DNA from: Symbiodinium natans
Lineage: Eukaryota; Sar; Dinophyceae; Suessiales; Symbiodiniaceae
DNA length: 64,000 nt
Reading direction: 5' to 3'
Assembly (NCBI GenBank): GCA_905221605.1
Contig: CAJNDS010002301.1
Location: forward strand, 406,466 to 470,465
Below the pieces are notes generated by a model, which was not told the origin of the DNA, did no database searches, and saw nothing but the letters and a program-made list of their open reading frames with translations. Shown piece after piece: positions 20,495 through 29,946 of this stretch (position 1 is the stretch's first letter; each line of letters starts with the position of its first letter). The translations under genes were made by a program, and so were the position numbers.

Positions 20495-23400
20495 GTGCAA
20501 GCTTCCCGCGATCGGGAAGTGGATGGACCACCAGCGTTCATTATTGAGGTCTTTTCTGGCATGTCCAGGCTATCCGCCTGCCTTAAGCAACTTGGTTTTG
20601 ACGCCATTGCCGTCGACCATAAGCGCGTCCCTGGTGCCGCCTGTCATGTTCATCTTGTCGACTTGTGTACAACGGAAGGCGTTGAGTTGGTCCGACGTTG
20701 GCTGGCAATGCCCAACTGCGTGGGTATTTGGTTCGCTCCACCATGTGGGACGGCCAGCCGAGCAAGGGAGATCAAAGGGGTTCCGGGGCCCCCCCCTCTC
20801 CGATCGGAAAAGTTTCCGAACGGGCTGCCGCAGCTAGAAGGTCAATCCCTTCTCCGAGTCACCTTAGCGAACCAGCTTTACGATTGTGTTTCCGACTTGG
20901 TTCTTGAGGCTGCCTCCCGTAACCTTGTCATCGGTGTCGAGAACCCTCGGCAAAGTCTCTACTGGCGCACTTCCATGTTTGCACGCATCGCACCCCTCTT
21001 TCAGTTCACTGCATTCCAGAGTTGCGCCTACGGCAGCCGTCGTCCGAAGTGGACGGCCATTGCGTATACCCGGGGTGCGTTTGACTGCATCTGCAAGTCC
21101 TGCCCTGGGCAGTCTTGCGCTCAACGTCACCTGCCGTGGGGGGTGGCGCCAGAGGCGCCTAACGGCTTCTCTACGTCGCTGGAGGCTGCGTATCCGCTGC
21201 CGCTGGCGCTTGCTCTCGCCCAGGCGTTCTTTCAAGCTTGCCCGCCCAAGCCGCCCTCACCTGCCGGGCTCCAGTTGTCTCTTGTCCGTGGCCAGGTCGG
21301 GAGTCAGCCGAAGGCCTCTGTGACGGGGCCCCGCGTGCCTGAACATGCTCGCATTTTGCGAGTACGGATCCCCCCTTCTGTCTCCTGTCCGGTGCCCCTG
21401 CGTGCCCGCCTTAAGGACCCCTGGCCCCTGCCCCACGTGGCCGTCTGCCCCGAGCGCTCGGTGCCAACCGACGCCCAGCTGCTGCAAATGGTCCCGGTTA
21501 AGCAGGGGAGTTCGAGCGCTGGTTCTGGAAGCAAAAGTTGTGGTGGTGGTGCGGAGCTCTGGAACGAGCTTGTTTGGGGTATCCCTTTCTCCCCGGAACA
21601 GTTTGTCCGCGAGGCGGTTAAAGCCGGCCATCCCAGAACCCTAGAGGTCTCCCTGCCGCAAGTACTCAAAGATGCTGTGTGCACCCATGCCTCGTTGACC
21701 GAGTCGGAGTTGTGCGGGTTGAGAGCGCGCCAGTTTGCTAAGTGGCTTAAGCTTGCGCAGGACCTCAGGAGTGAGGAAGAAGCGCTGAAGGCCTCTATGC
21801 ATAAACAGGTCGCTACGATCCTAAAGCCCAAACGTCTCCTCTTGTGGAAGGCGATGATGGTTGAGGCTTCCTACGACGATGTGTCCATCTTCGATGAAGT
21901 AATCTCGGGTACTAACCTGGGAGGCCCGGTGCCCGATACAGGTGTGTTTGCCCCGAAGTTCAAGCCGGCGTCAGTCACCGTTGACCAACTCAAAAGAGAT
22001 GCGCCCACCTCTAGGGCGGCCCTTTTGTCCACCATCAAGTCTCAAGGGGAGGCTCTGGATCGCGAGGTCCAGACGAAAACTCTCGAGGAGCGTGATAAGG
22101 GCTGGCTGTCGGGTCCCATAGAGGTGGATCAGCTGCCACCTGATGCCATAGTGTCACGACGGTTCGGGATCGAGCAGGATGGGAAAATCAGATTGATTGA
22201 CGACTTCTCAGGGTCGGGAGTCAATAGCTCCGTGGAGACGTTGGAGGCCGTGCGCCCCCAGACCGTCGACGTCATCGCAGGCGTGTGCCTGTCTCTGATG
22301 CGAGCGCAACCAGGGTGTAGTCTCAAGGGAAGGTTCTATGACCTGGTTAGTGCCTACAGGCAGCTGGCTTTGGACCCTGCAGGGGCCTGGGCTTCGTACA
22401 TTGGACTGTGGGATCCTGATCTGAAGAGGGTAGTGGTGTTTCAGCTGCACGCCCTCCCTTTCGGGGCAGTCAAGTCAGTGTCGACTTTTCTGAGAACCGT
22501 TAACTCGGTATGGCACCTTGGCGCATTCTTCTTCGCCCTTTGCTGGTCCCACTACTTTGACGACTTCGTGTCGGTTGCTAGGGGCTCGCAGGTTGCGAAT
22601 GTGCACCAAACAATCACCTTGCTCTTCGCCCTGTTGGGTTGGGACCTGGCCCAAGGTGGGAAAAAGGATGTGCCGTTTGCGGAAACCTTTTGTGCGTTAG
22701 GGGTTGACATAGTGCTGTCGAGCGCCCACTTGGGTCGTGTGACCATTTGCAACACGGAAAAGAGAGTTCAGCTCCTCGTAGAGACTATGAAGCAGGCCCA
22801 GAAAGACCGACGTATGAGTGCGCCTCAAGCACTCAAGCTAAGGGGTAAGCTCCAGTTTGCAAGTGGACAGCTGTTTGGGCGTCAGAGCAAGTTTTGCATG
22901 CAGCAGCTTTCTGATTACGCCCATGGGGGTGCCCCTCCTGATCTGCCGGCGGAGTGCATTGATACTTTCACCTCGCTGGTCGACATGTTGGACAGTGGCC
23001 GCCCTAGGCTAGTCCAAGTCAACAAACAGCAAACCTGGTATGTCTTCACTGATGCATCCTATTCGAAGGATGACCCCGTGCTGCCTTGTGGTGTTGGTGG
23101 TCTCTTGTTTGATGATAAGGGTGTGTTGGTTGCTGGTTTCTCCCACGCCCTTGACAGTGACGTCCGGAAGCTCCTGGGTGAGATCAACAAGGACACGATC
23201 ATAATGGAGGCTGAGTTTGTTGCGGTGCTGCTTGCGTTCCGTCTTTGGGGCAAAAGGGTTGCGAACTCACCTGTTGTGGCTTTCATCGACAACAACTCCG
23301 TCAGGGACATTTTGATTTCATGCAGGGGCAGGTCCCCAACTGTGAAAAGCCTGCTTAAAATGTTCGTGAGCTTGGAGGTGGGGTGTGAGTTCATCCCTTG

Positions 23401-23557
23401 GTTCTCACGCGTTCCTTCCCCATCAAACTGTGCGGATCTCCCGTCGAGGCTGGTGTCCAAGCACCTGTTGTGGGGTGGCATCAGTGTCCCGTGTTCCGAT
23501 GTGTCGGAGCACCTGGATGCCATATGCTTGGGACTGTCGGCTAATAAGGGGGCTTGA
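20495..23557 (+). CDS. Methyltransferase-like / reverse transcriptase / RNase H polyprotein
   Basis: An uninterrupted ~1,020-residue frame. N-terminus: IIEVFSGMSRLSACL (residues 16-30, SAM-binding motif I-like), WFAPPCGTASRAR (79-91, motif IV-like with Cys84) and GVENPRQSLYW (147-157, motif VI-like E-N), resembling C5-cytosine methyltransferases. A middle region of unknown role follows. RT: YDLVSAYRQLAL with Asp616, then YFDDFV with Asp689/690. RNase H: FTDAS (Asp853), EAEF (Glu907), FIDNNS (Asp932), CADLPSR (Asp981). There is no ATG before motif I: the frame opens after a TAA at 20480, 20495 is GTG, and the first ATG (20561, residue 23) would delete motif I. The start may therefore lie in an upstream exon or be non-AUG. 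The stop lies inside B1. The intact frame suggests recent activity. Confidence 0.85.
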   Translation: MQASRDREVDGPPAFIIEVFSGMSRLSACLKQLGFDAIAVDHKRVPGAACHVHLVDLCTTEGVELVRRWLAMPNCVGIWFAPPCGTASRAREIKGVPGPPPLRSEKFPNGLPQLEGQSLLRVTLANQLYDCVSDLVLEAASRNLVIGVENPRQSLYWRTSMFARIAPLFQFTAFQSCAYGSRRPKWTAIAYTRGAFDCICKSCPGQSCAQRHLPWGVAPEAPNGFSTSLEAAYPLPLALALAQAFFQACPPKPPSPAGLQLSLVRGQVGSQPKASVTGPRVPEHARILRVRIPPSVSCPVPLRARLKDPWPLPHVAVCPERSVPTDAQLLQMVPVKQGSSSAGSGSKSCGGGAELWNELVWGIPFSPEQFVREAVKAGHPRTLEVSLPQVLKDAVCTHASLTESELCGLRARQFAKWLKLAQDLRSEEEALKASMHKQVATILKPKRLLLWKAMMVEASYDDVSIFDEVISGTNLGGPVPDTGVFAPKFKPASVTVDQLKRDAPTSRAALLSTIKSQGEALDREVQTKTLEERDKGWLSGPIEVDQLPPDAIVSRRFGIEQDGKIRLIDDFSGSGVNSSVETLEAVRPQTVDVIAGVCLSLMRAQPGCSLKGRFYDLVSAYRQLALDPAGAWASYIGLWDPDLKRVVVFQLHALPFGAVKSVSTFLRTVNSVWHLGAFFFALCWSHYFDDFVSVARGSQVANVHQTITLLFALLGWDLAQGGKKDVPFAETFCALGVDIVLSSAHLGRVTICNTEKRVQLLVETMKQAQKDRRMSAPQALKLRGKLQFASGQLFGRQSKFCMQQLSDYAHGGAPPDLPAECIDTFTSLVDMLDSGRPRLVQVNKQQTWYVFTDASYSKDDPVLPCGVGGLLFDDKGVLVAGFSHALDSDVRKLLGEINKDTIIMEAEFVAVLLAFRLWGKRVANSPVVAFIDNNSVRDILISCRGRSPTVKSLLKMFVSLEVGCEFIPWFSRVPSPSNCADLPSRLVSKHLLWGGISVPCSDVSEHLDAICLGLSANKGA

Positions 23558-23758
23558 GGTTCGTTTGTGTATGGTGAGACGCATGTGCAATGTATGTGCA
23601 CCGCGCTGTGTGCACCGGCACATGATAGAATGCGATCTTTGATTCGCCCACTGATGAAAAAGAAGAAGAGGGACATGCAGTGCTCGTTCTGAGTTTTGCC
23701 TCTCCTTGTTTGGGATCTTGGCTTTTGGGTTCAAACCGAATTTGGCACAAGCGGTAAG
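23546..23758 (+). repeat. B1 repeat of the Ngaro-type element
   Basis: 213 bp, matching B2 at 24073-24285. It contains the stop codon of the polyprotein (TGA at 23555-23557) and ends GCGGTAAG, abutting A2. Confidence 0.85.
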
Positions 23759-23960
23759 CTTACTGTTCGCGAGCGAATGGTGTTTTATCGATTGCTGCCA
23801 AATGTCTCTAAGAAAAACGGTGTGCCGTTTGGTCTTGGTTTGAAGCCCAAAAATTTTGATGCTTGTCACGCTTGGTAATGCCAACGACGATTTGCAATTG
23901 CATATGCAGGAAGATGTGTGTGCAGCACTGGCTCTGCAGCTCAGTGCCAAAAATTTTGAC
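23759..23960 (+). repeat. A2 repeat of the Ngaro-type element
   Basis: 202 bp, identical by eye to A1. It follows B1 without spacer. The junction GGTAAGCTTACTG reproduces the end-to-end joint expected of a circular intermediate. Confidence 0.85.
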
Positions 23961-24072
23961 CCGCCCAGCCCACCCAGGGCATCGCAGTAGCAGGGCCCGC
24001 CGCGGCGGCTGCAACTCCCTGCGTGCCATCGGCACTCCCATTGGTGTTGCATGTACAGCTGCCTCGCCCTTA
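23961..24072 (+). other. 112-bp spacer between A2 and B2
   Basis: GC-rich unique sequence (CCGCCCAGCCC ... CTGCCTCGCCCTT) between A2 and B2. No coding signal. Published Ngaro B1-A2-B2 blocks are usually described as contiguous, so this spacer is a difference from the textbook plan. Confidence 0.6.
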
Positions 24073-24285
24073 AAGGGGGCTTGAGGTTCGTTTGTGTATG
24101 GTGAGACGCATGTGCAATGTATGTGCACCGCGCTGTGTGCACCGGCACATGATAGAATGCGATCTTTGATTCGCCCACTGATGAAAAAGAAGAAGAGGGA
24201 CATGCAGTGCTCGTTCTGAGTTTTGCCTCTCCTTGTTTGGGATCTTGGCTTTTGGGTTCAAACCGAATTTGGCACAAGCGGTAAG
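24073..24285 (+). repeat. B2 repeat of the Ngaro-type element
   Basis: 213 bp matching B1. Its end GCGGTAAG is the outer right boundary; host sequence GCGACATC follows. Confidence 0.85.
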
Positions 24286-24400
24286 GCGACATCTATGGCG
24301 AATCTATGGGCTCCCAGTGCGGTATGCCCTGTTTTGAGGCTGCGACTGCAACTGGAGAGTGCCTGCCCGCGAAAAGGTCCAGGAGCACGCGTGCAGGGGC
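24286..24400 (-). pseudogene. C5-methyltransferase-like domain, N-terminal part (interrupted)
   Basis: The minus strand encodes ARVLLDLFAGRHSPVAVAAS and GIPHWEPID, a SAM-binding motif I-like start equivalent to RIFLDICSGAEKPLSSAVQE in the copy at 56.7 kb. A 1-nt frame slip near 24310 and then the Ngaro-type insertion follow; the domain resumes at 20237 with INEAHDILSD. Upstream on this strand is a proline-rich linker to the Gag. Unlike the copies at 50 and 56 kb, no dioxygenase-like segment lies between Gag and this domain. Confidence 0.65.
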
Positions 24401-24859
24401 TTCTGGAGTAGGCGGCTCTGCGGGCTGTGCAGGGCCCGGCTCGGGGGCCGGTGAGGCTTCCTCTTGTCTCCAGACAATGTTGCGAAAGGGCGGGTGGTTC
24501 TCTTGCTGTGCAGCCCCTGAAGACGATCCTGGAGGCGCCCTGTGGTCCAGGGCGCTGGCTGAGGAGAAGGCCGTCCGAGGCCTGTCAGACAACTGCGTGC
24601 TAGGCCGGTCGGTAAACCGTGAGGGGCCTCTGGGAGGCCAGGCGAGGCTGTGGCGGGCAGGGGCCAGGATTCGGCTGGGGGGCCAAGGCATTGCTGCAGA
24701 GGCGCCGGTCGCGCTTTGTCCGGGCCTGAGTCACCAGAGAAGGCCGTGAGGGGCTTCTGCTGGCCCGGCTGCGGCCTGGTGTCAGGTGCAGAGAAAGCCG
24801 CGGCGGGTTTTCCCTGTGGTGCACGTGGAAGGGCCGGAGGGCTGTAGCGGCGGTCGTTG

Positions 24860-26134
24860 CTCCGGAACTGTCCCTGGGCGGACAGGATCCGGACTGTTTC
24901 AGGTGCGGGCTTTGCGTGTTCGGCTGCGCGCATCCGCGCACTGCACAGATGTGGGCGAACTTGCATTCCGGCAGCTTGCGCTGGCCGGTTTGGTAGCGGC
25001 GACAAATGGGCTGACCTTTGTGCACGCCGACCCAGTTGGCCGGAAGATTCGTGATCTTGCCTTGGCCTTTGCCGCGGCCTTTCTTGGGTGGGCGCTCGGC
25101 GGAGCGGTCAGGCCTGGGCGGGGGGGGCGGCACTTGGGGGGCTTTGCGTTTGGTGTGGCTGTTGTCGCCGCGGCCCAGGCCTTTAGGCGCCTTTGTCCGC
25201 GGCGGCCTTGGGCCGAAGCTGGAGTAGGCTGGAAACATCGTTGCGGATGGCGGTGAGCTCGTGCAGGGCGTCGTCCAGGGACCAGGACTGGGCCACTAGG
25301 TCAGAGATGGCTGCCCAGATTTTTCGGTCGATAAGTTCGCCAGTGGTGGGCGCGCGCAGGCCGAGCTGGGCGTCAGGCTGTTGTAGGCACAGTTCTCGGA
25401 CTTTCTTGTCCAGGGCCTTGAGATTCTGGAGGTGCGCCGCCCCGCAAAGGGCCGGCGTTGCGAAAGACGGTCTGGATGCGCTCCAACCAGGCGGCTGCGA
25501 GGCGCATGTGCTCCACGGGTACCTCGGGCGTCTCGTCGAAGAAGGCAGAGGCGATGATCTGGGCTTCTGTGCGAATGGGCTTGGCAGTTTTGGCCTCCAT
25601 GTGCTCTTGGTATTGTTTTGCAGAAAGGCGAAACTGCCAGGGGATCCAGCGGAGCTTTTCCCCGGGCTTCAGGCTGTGGTGCACAAGGCTGAGGAGGCGG
25701 ATGCTGGGCATGGAGTCCTGGTCAGGATAATTGGCCTTGAACTTGTCTATCATATCCTGCACCGCTTCTTGCGTGAGGCGTGGGGGCAGGTGCTCCATCC
25801 ATTGGGAGGGCTGGGAGGGCAAAGTGGAGGCTGGGGTTTGTGCGCCAGCGGGCAGGGCTGAGGCGGCTTCAGGCGTCTGGGTCTTCTTGTGGCATTGGTC
25901 CTAGGCTTTGCGTAGGCGGGCTATCTCGACGGACGAGTCAAGGTTTCCCGTCGTGAGGCTTTGGGCAGTGGCTTCGGGCAGTGAGTTTATGAAGGCGGAG
26001 AGGCGGTCGACACTGGGGAAGGCCCAGGCAAAATCGGAGATGCTTTGGTAGCCCTGATCTGACAGGGCTGTGCACAGAAGGTCGTGCGCACGGCACTCCT
26101 TGAGGAGTTCGTGAAAGGGCGTTGGGCAATCCAT
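24860..26134 (-). pseudogene. CCCH-type Gag-like protein of YR retroelement
   Basis: The minus frame starts at ATG 26134 (MDCPTPFHELLKECRAHDLL). It reads through one in-frame TAG (25903-25901) into a block with YPDQDSMPSIRLLSLVHHSL and LRWIPWQFRLSAKQY. After a frameshift near 25450: AHLQNLKALDKKVRELC, then WSLDDALHELTAIRNDVSSL. After another near 25195: a Lys/Arg/Gly-rich stretch and a finger-like ICRRYQTGQRKLPECKFAHI of C-x-C-x3-H type. The blocks match, in order, the Gag-like proteins at 48949-50178 and 54376-55459. Gag in such elements binds RNA and packages it; here inferred from position and the finger. Confidence 0.7.
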
Positions 26135-26387
26135 GGCTCGGCGAGAGGAGTGAGGAGGGGAGCGAGATCACGTCGAGGTTGGAGACGGCTGCGGCGGGTA
26201 CCTGGCAGGCAGGGGGGTGCAGATCAGGCGGGGTCGGGACGGGGGGTTGAAAATGCATGCAAGCACAACCGGCGCGATAGCGGTCCAGCGTATTTTCAGG
26301 CTAGGCGAAATTCAGCTAGGCGTGGTCGGAAGGCATTCCCATGCGAGGCGGCAGGCTTTGTGGCGGCACATGCGGCTCGGAGCGTGC

Positions 26388-27621
26388 TCAGCGAGCTCCA
26401 TTCCGGCTGAAGATCCCGCAGGCTGTGCGCCATTGGGCTGCGGAGACTGCGTGGGCCATGTGGACGGCCCCCCAGGGGCCATTGGCTAAAATGATGTGTG
26501 CGGGAGGTGCTTCAGTAGGGCTCACCTCCTCTCCCGAGGAGTCGGGCGAGGAGTCTGAGTATCGGCTCGAGTCGTCGGATGCTGCGGCGGCGTCCTGTGC
26601 ATTGTCGTGGGCTTGCATGAAGAAAACGTCTCTGTGGTAGAGAAAGCGACGGAGGCGATGCTGTAGGTGGGTGAAGGCCAGGCTGCTCGGGGCGGCTTCG
26701 CGGGGCACCGAGAAAGGCGGCTCGGTGGTAGGCGCTTGCCCGCCGCGAGCGATGGGGCGAGAGGGGCGCCAGCCTTCCGCTACCTTTTGGGCCACGGTGG
26801 TTTGCACCCAGAGGCTGTCAATTGTGTCATCCCTGCCGTACAGTTCGGCGCTGCTTTTGTGGTGGCCGGTGGTGCGGCGGGCGTCCTCGGGCAGGCGCTG
26901 TTGTTTAGCTGCGCTCAGAAGGCCAACTTTGAGGCTGTGGATTGTGAAGGCCTGGGCTTCTTCTTGGCAGGCGGTATTTGGGGCTTTAGGGCTGCTAAGT
27001 TGCATGCAGGCCCGCAAGGCAGGCAAGGCTTGAGAATAAGACATGGGCGACTTGAAGGCGAAGTCCGTTGTCGCCTTGGAGGCCCAGTCAGGCAAAATGG
27101 GCAGTAGGAAGTCTGGCTCGACCTCCGATCGCCAGAAAGCCTCTGTTGCGAGCCAGCATCTGTGCAGGCACAGGAGGTAGTTTAGGCGCCAAGAACTGGC
27201 GGCGCAGCGGCCTGACAGGCCTGTCAGGGTCACGGCGAAAGGCTGACCTGTGCGGGATGTTTTTGTGGACCAGCATATCCCTCGGAGGGATTGGGCGGTA
27301 AGGCTAAGGCTGGATAGGCGGATCTTTTGCAGGTCCCCAAACCGCAGGCAGGCGTGATAGGCCAGCAGGAAGGCCCCCAGGAGCAAGACCAGCTGAGTGC
27401 CGGAGGCGGGTTGCATACGAGCTCTTCCCAGGCTACGACGCAGGCCATGGGCCCGTGGCAGGCGTCTGAGGCACGGAGTGTGCGATGTGCTCGAGCAGCT
27501 CCGTCGGCACGGGGGCCTGGTCACGGCAGAATTGCAACTTGGGCAGGGGGCCGTCGGCAAAGGCTTTGCGGACGTGATTGGCAGTCATAGGCAGGACGTG
27601 GCTGGATCCACGAAGCTCCAA
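26388..27621 (-). pseudogene. Tyrosine recombinase of DIRS/Ngaro-like element
   Basis: The minus frame from 27560 contains LLLGAFLLAYHACLRFGDLQ (box A Arg, residue 73), CWSTKTSRTGQPF (beta-hairpin Lys, residue 100), FTIHSLKVGLLSAAK (HxxR position, here H208-x-x-K211), TTGHHKSSAELYGRDD (His233 and Tyr241 nucleophile). The order R-K-HxxK-H-Y is that of tyrosine recombinases that integrate DIRS-type cDNA circles. Lys instead of Arg in HxxR may reduce or abolish activity. The segment before box A is in another frame (27433-27621), so there is a frameshift near 27440. An acidic Ser-rich tail follows the catalytic part. A Gag of the same strand lies downstream. Confidence 0.7.
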
Positions 27622-29890
27622 TCACGGCGGTGGGCTGTTCCCTTGTGCAGGGATGGGCGCAGATTGCGGCGCAGAGGCCACCAAGGTCGGGCCAAGGCGG
27701 CGGCTTTGCAATCTTGAAGCTCCTGGGCTTGCTGAGGCGTCAGCAGGGCAGTGGCAGTTTGGGCAGGCTGCACCTCGGGGACAGAGTCTCGCACAGAGGA
27801 GGCTGGGGCAGGCTCCAGTGGGCAGGACGCCGAGTCGGCGGGTGGTGGGCTGGCCGGCAGGCGTAGCTTGTGCGGCCAGCCCACCCAGGAGGCTTTGCTT
27901 GGCACTCTCATCCAGCTGTGCCCAGAGTGCTGCAAACTGGGCAAGGGCAGAGTCCGGTGCGTTGGCCATGGCGGCTGGGACGCAAGGAGGGGCACAACTG
28001 AAAGGCTGAAGGCTTGAGGGGATCGCTGACAAAGGCAAAAAAGGAAGAGTCTCCCAACGGCATGTGGCATGCAAAGGCAGCGGACTAACTTGTGCAGCAC
28101 TCAGACAGAAAGCGGGCCTCGGAAAAGGCTCGGGCTAGGATGGCGGTCATGTACCTGGACAGGCAGGGACACGGGGCATGACGCACACACGCTCACATTG
28201 GTGGGCACGAAGGCTTGTATCCTCGGGGCCAACTAGTCGTGAGTGCAAACTGATCCAGGCTGACTATAAGCTCCGGGCCCAAGAGACCATGTCCTGGTAG
28301 GCGAAGTAGACCACGTACCTGGCGGATTAAGGGTGCAACAGGGAGGGCAACAAGAGGGCTGGGGCACCGATCTGTCTGAGGCGGTCTGTGCAGTCCGGCG
28401 GCTGCAGGCTGGGCTAGCAATCCGAGGCGGATGTGCTGGAGCCAATTTCGGGCTCTGAAGAGGAGCGGCTGGGCGGCATGGGCAGGCGAGCAAGGTACCA
28501 CCTGCAGTCCGAGGCAGTCCACCAGTCAATATGGTGCTGTGAGGCAGGGAAAAGGCAGGTCCAGATGTTGGAGAGGATATGGCTGAGGGAGGCCAGGCAG
28601 CGCCAACGCACAAGTGGTGGAAGGAGGGCCGCGACAGGCAGGCCGTGCAGCGCGAAGACATGGGCATGTGTGCGCTGCGCGGGCGTCATGTGCAATGAGC
28701 ATTGTCTGCGGCATCGGGCGTTTTGGTACCGTGTGCAAAAGGTGCGCATGGGCGGCGTGAAGGGCGTGGCGACCCCTGCAGGCAGGGGGGGCAGGATCTG
28801 GGCGGCGTTGCTCAGTAGGTGCTGAGGCGGCGGGGCCTTAGGCTGAGGCGTGGGCAAGGCTGCATGGGGGCGGGCGCTAGGCTCACCCGCGAGAGGGCAT
28901 GGCTGTGATAGAACTCGTCGTGGGCGGACGAGGCTGTCGGGTCCGGTGCTGTGTCGCTGCTGTCTTCCGTGCAGCTCCATGGATCCGTGTTCCATGGGCA
29001 CTCTGAGTATTCTGGGCTTGCCATGGGCGAGTGGGCAGCGAGAGTGGTCCGAGGAGAATCTGGAGCCAAAAGGAGCTGCCGGAACATCACCCTGGGCGGG
29101 ATTGTTAGGAGGGGCTTGAGGCGGTTCAGGCTTCTGGGCAAAGGAGGCTTAGGGTGAGGTCTCTGGCGGGCGTGTGGTTTGGCCCACAAGTTTGCAGGCT
29201 GAGACCAGGCGTCGAGACGATCCCTTAGTCGGGTCTGGGCTAAAAAGGGGGGGCTCGGGCAGGGCATTAGGGGTTACCCGGCTGCAAAGTGCACGAGGCA
29301 AGGCTGTGCCTGAGTCGCTCGGCGTGGCTGCCAGAGCACAGCTGGGCACAGCTGTCACCAAAAGCGCTGCATCAAGCGAAGGTGTGGGCGTAGAGCAAGT
29401 TGGGCATCCAGTGGGAGCATGCTCAGTAAGATTCCCTGTGAGGTGGGGACATTCCCCAGAAGAGAGCAGGGCTGTCAGCGTGCTCTGTAAGAGTCCCTGC
29501 GCTTTGGGGACAGTCCAAAGAAGACGGCTCGTGGGCCGTGGGCAGGGCTGTCACCGTCACCGTAGGCGTCTTCTTCTGAGGCACAGGCAGGCTGCCTGTG
29601 TGGCTGCAAGGCACGGCGCAAGGCTCGGTGAAGATGTCCGCTGCGAAGGAGTCGGGCATCCAGTGGGAGCGCAAACTGGGCCAGCCCCTCAAGCAGAAAA
29701 TGTACACGATATTGGGCCACGGCGGGCCAGAGGGCGTGTTGCGGCAGCTAGGGAGTGCCGTCGTAGGGCGATGCGCTTTGATGTCTTCAGGCCGGCCAGG
29801 GCCGAAGATGGCACCAGAGGCACTATGAGCTGTCCATATAGGCATGGGACGGTTCGAGGCCATGGCGCGGGCGACTCTCTGAGAGGAAAC
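27622..29890 (-). other. Proline/cysteine-rich minus-strand fragments upstream of the recombinase
   Basis: Several overlapping minus-strand frames (27622-28074, 28233-28667, 28414-29001, 28812-29267, 29423-29863) are rich in Pro, Ser and Cys and lack recognisable domains. They may be the decayed 5' part of the recombinase element. Two ~70-bp imperfect repeats (CTCAGTAAGATTCCCTG / CTCTGTAAGAGTCCCTG) occur near 29425 and 29485. I cannot assign a product. Confidence 0.3.
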
Positions 29891-29898
29891 ACCGGTCG

Positions 29899-29946
29899 TA
29901 GGGTTTAGGGTTTAGGGTTTAGGGTTTAGGGTTTAGGGTTTAGGGC
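29899..29946 (+). repeat. Interstitial telomere-type array (TTTAGGG)n
   Basis: About six perfect TTTAGGG units in G-rich orientation, flanked on both sides by non-telomeric DNA, so not a chromosome end. Confidence 0.9.

Larger units (their letters stand above)
20238..24285 (+). mobile_element. Complete Ngaro-type retroelement with split direct repeats (A1-ORF-B1-A2-B2)
   Basis: Total 4,048 bp. A1 (20238-20439) equals A2 (23759-23960), 202 bp; B1 (23546-23758) equals B2 (24073-24285), 213 bp. B1 runs directly into A2 (junction GGTAAG/CTTACTG), exactly joining the outer right end (GGTAAG) to the outer left end (CTTACTG), as in Ngaro/PAT elements. There is no target duplication: joining 20237 to 24286 on the minus strand restores the interrupted methyltransferase-like coding. 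A 112-bp spacer separates A2 and B2. The single 3-kb ORF encodes a methyltransferase-like domain, RT and RNase H but no tyrosine recombinase, so mobility would need one in trans. Confidence 0.85.

Noticed and set aside
24306-25861. Plus-strand frames of 147-222 codons over the Gag/methyltransferase region
   Set aside because: Antisense shadows; the minus strand carries the conserved Gag blocks and finger shared with two other copies.
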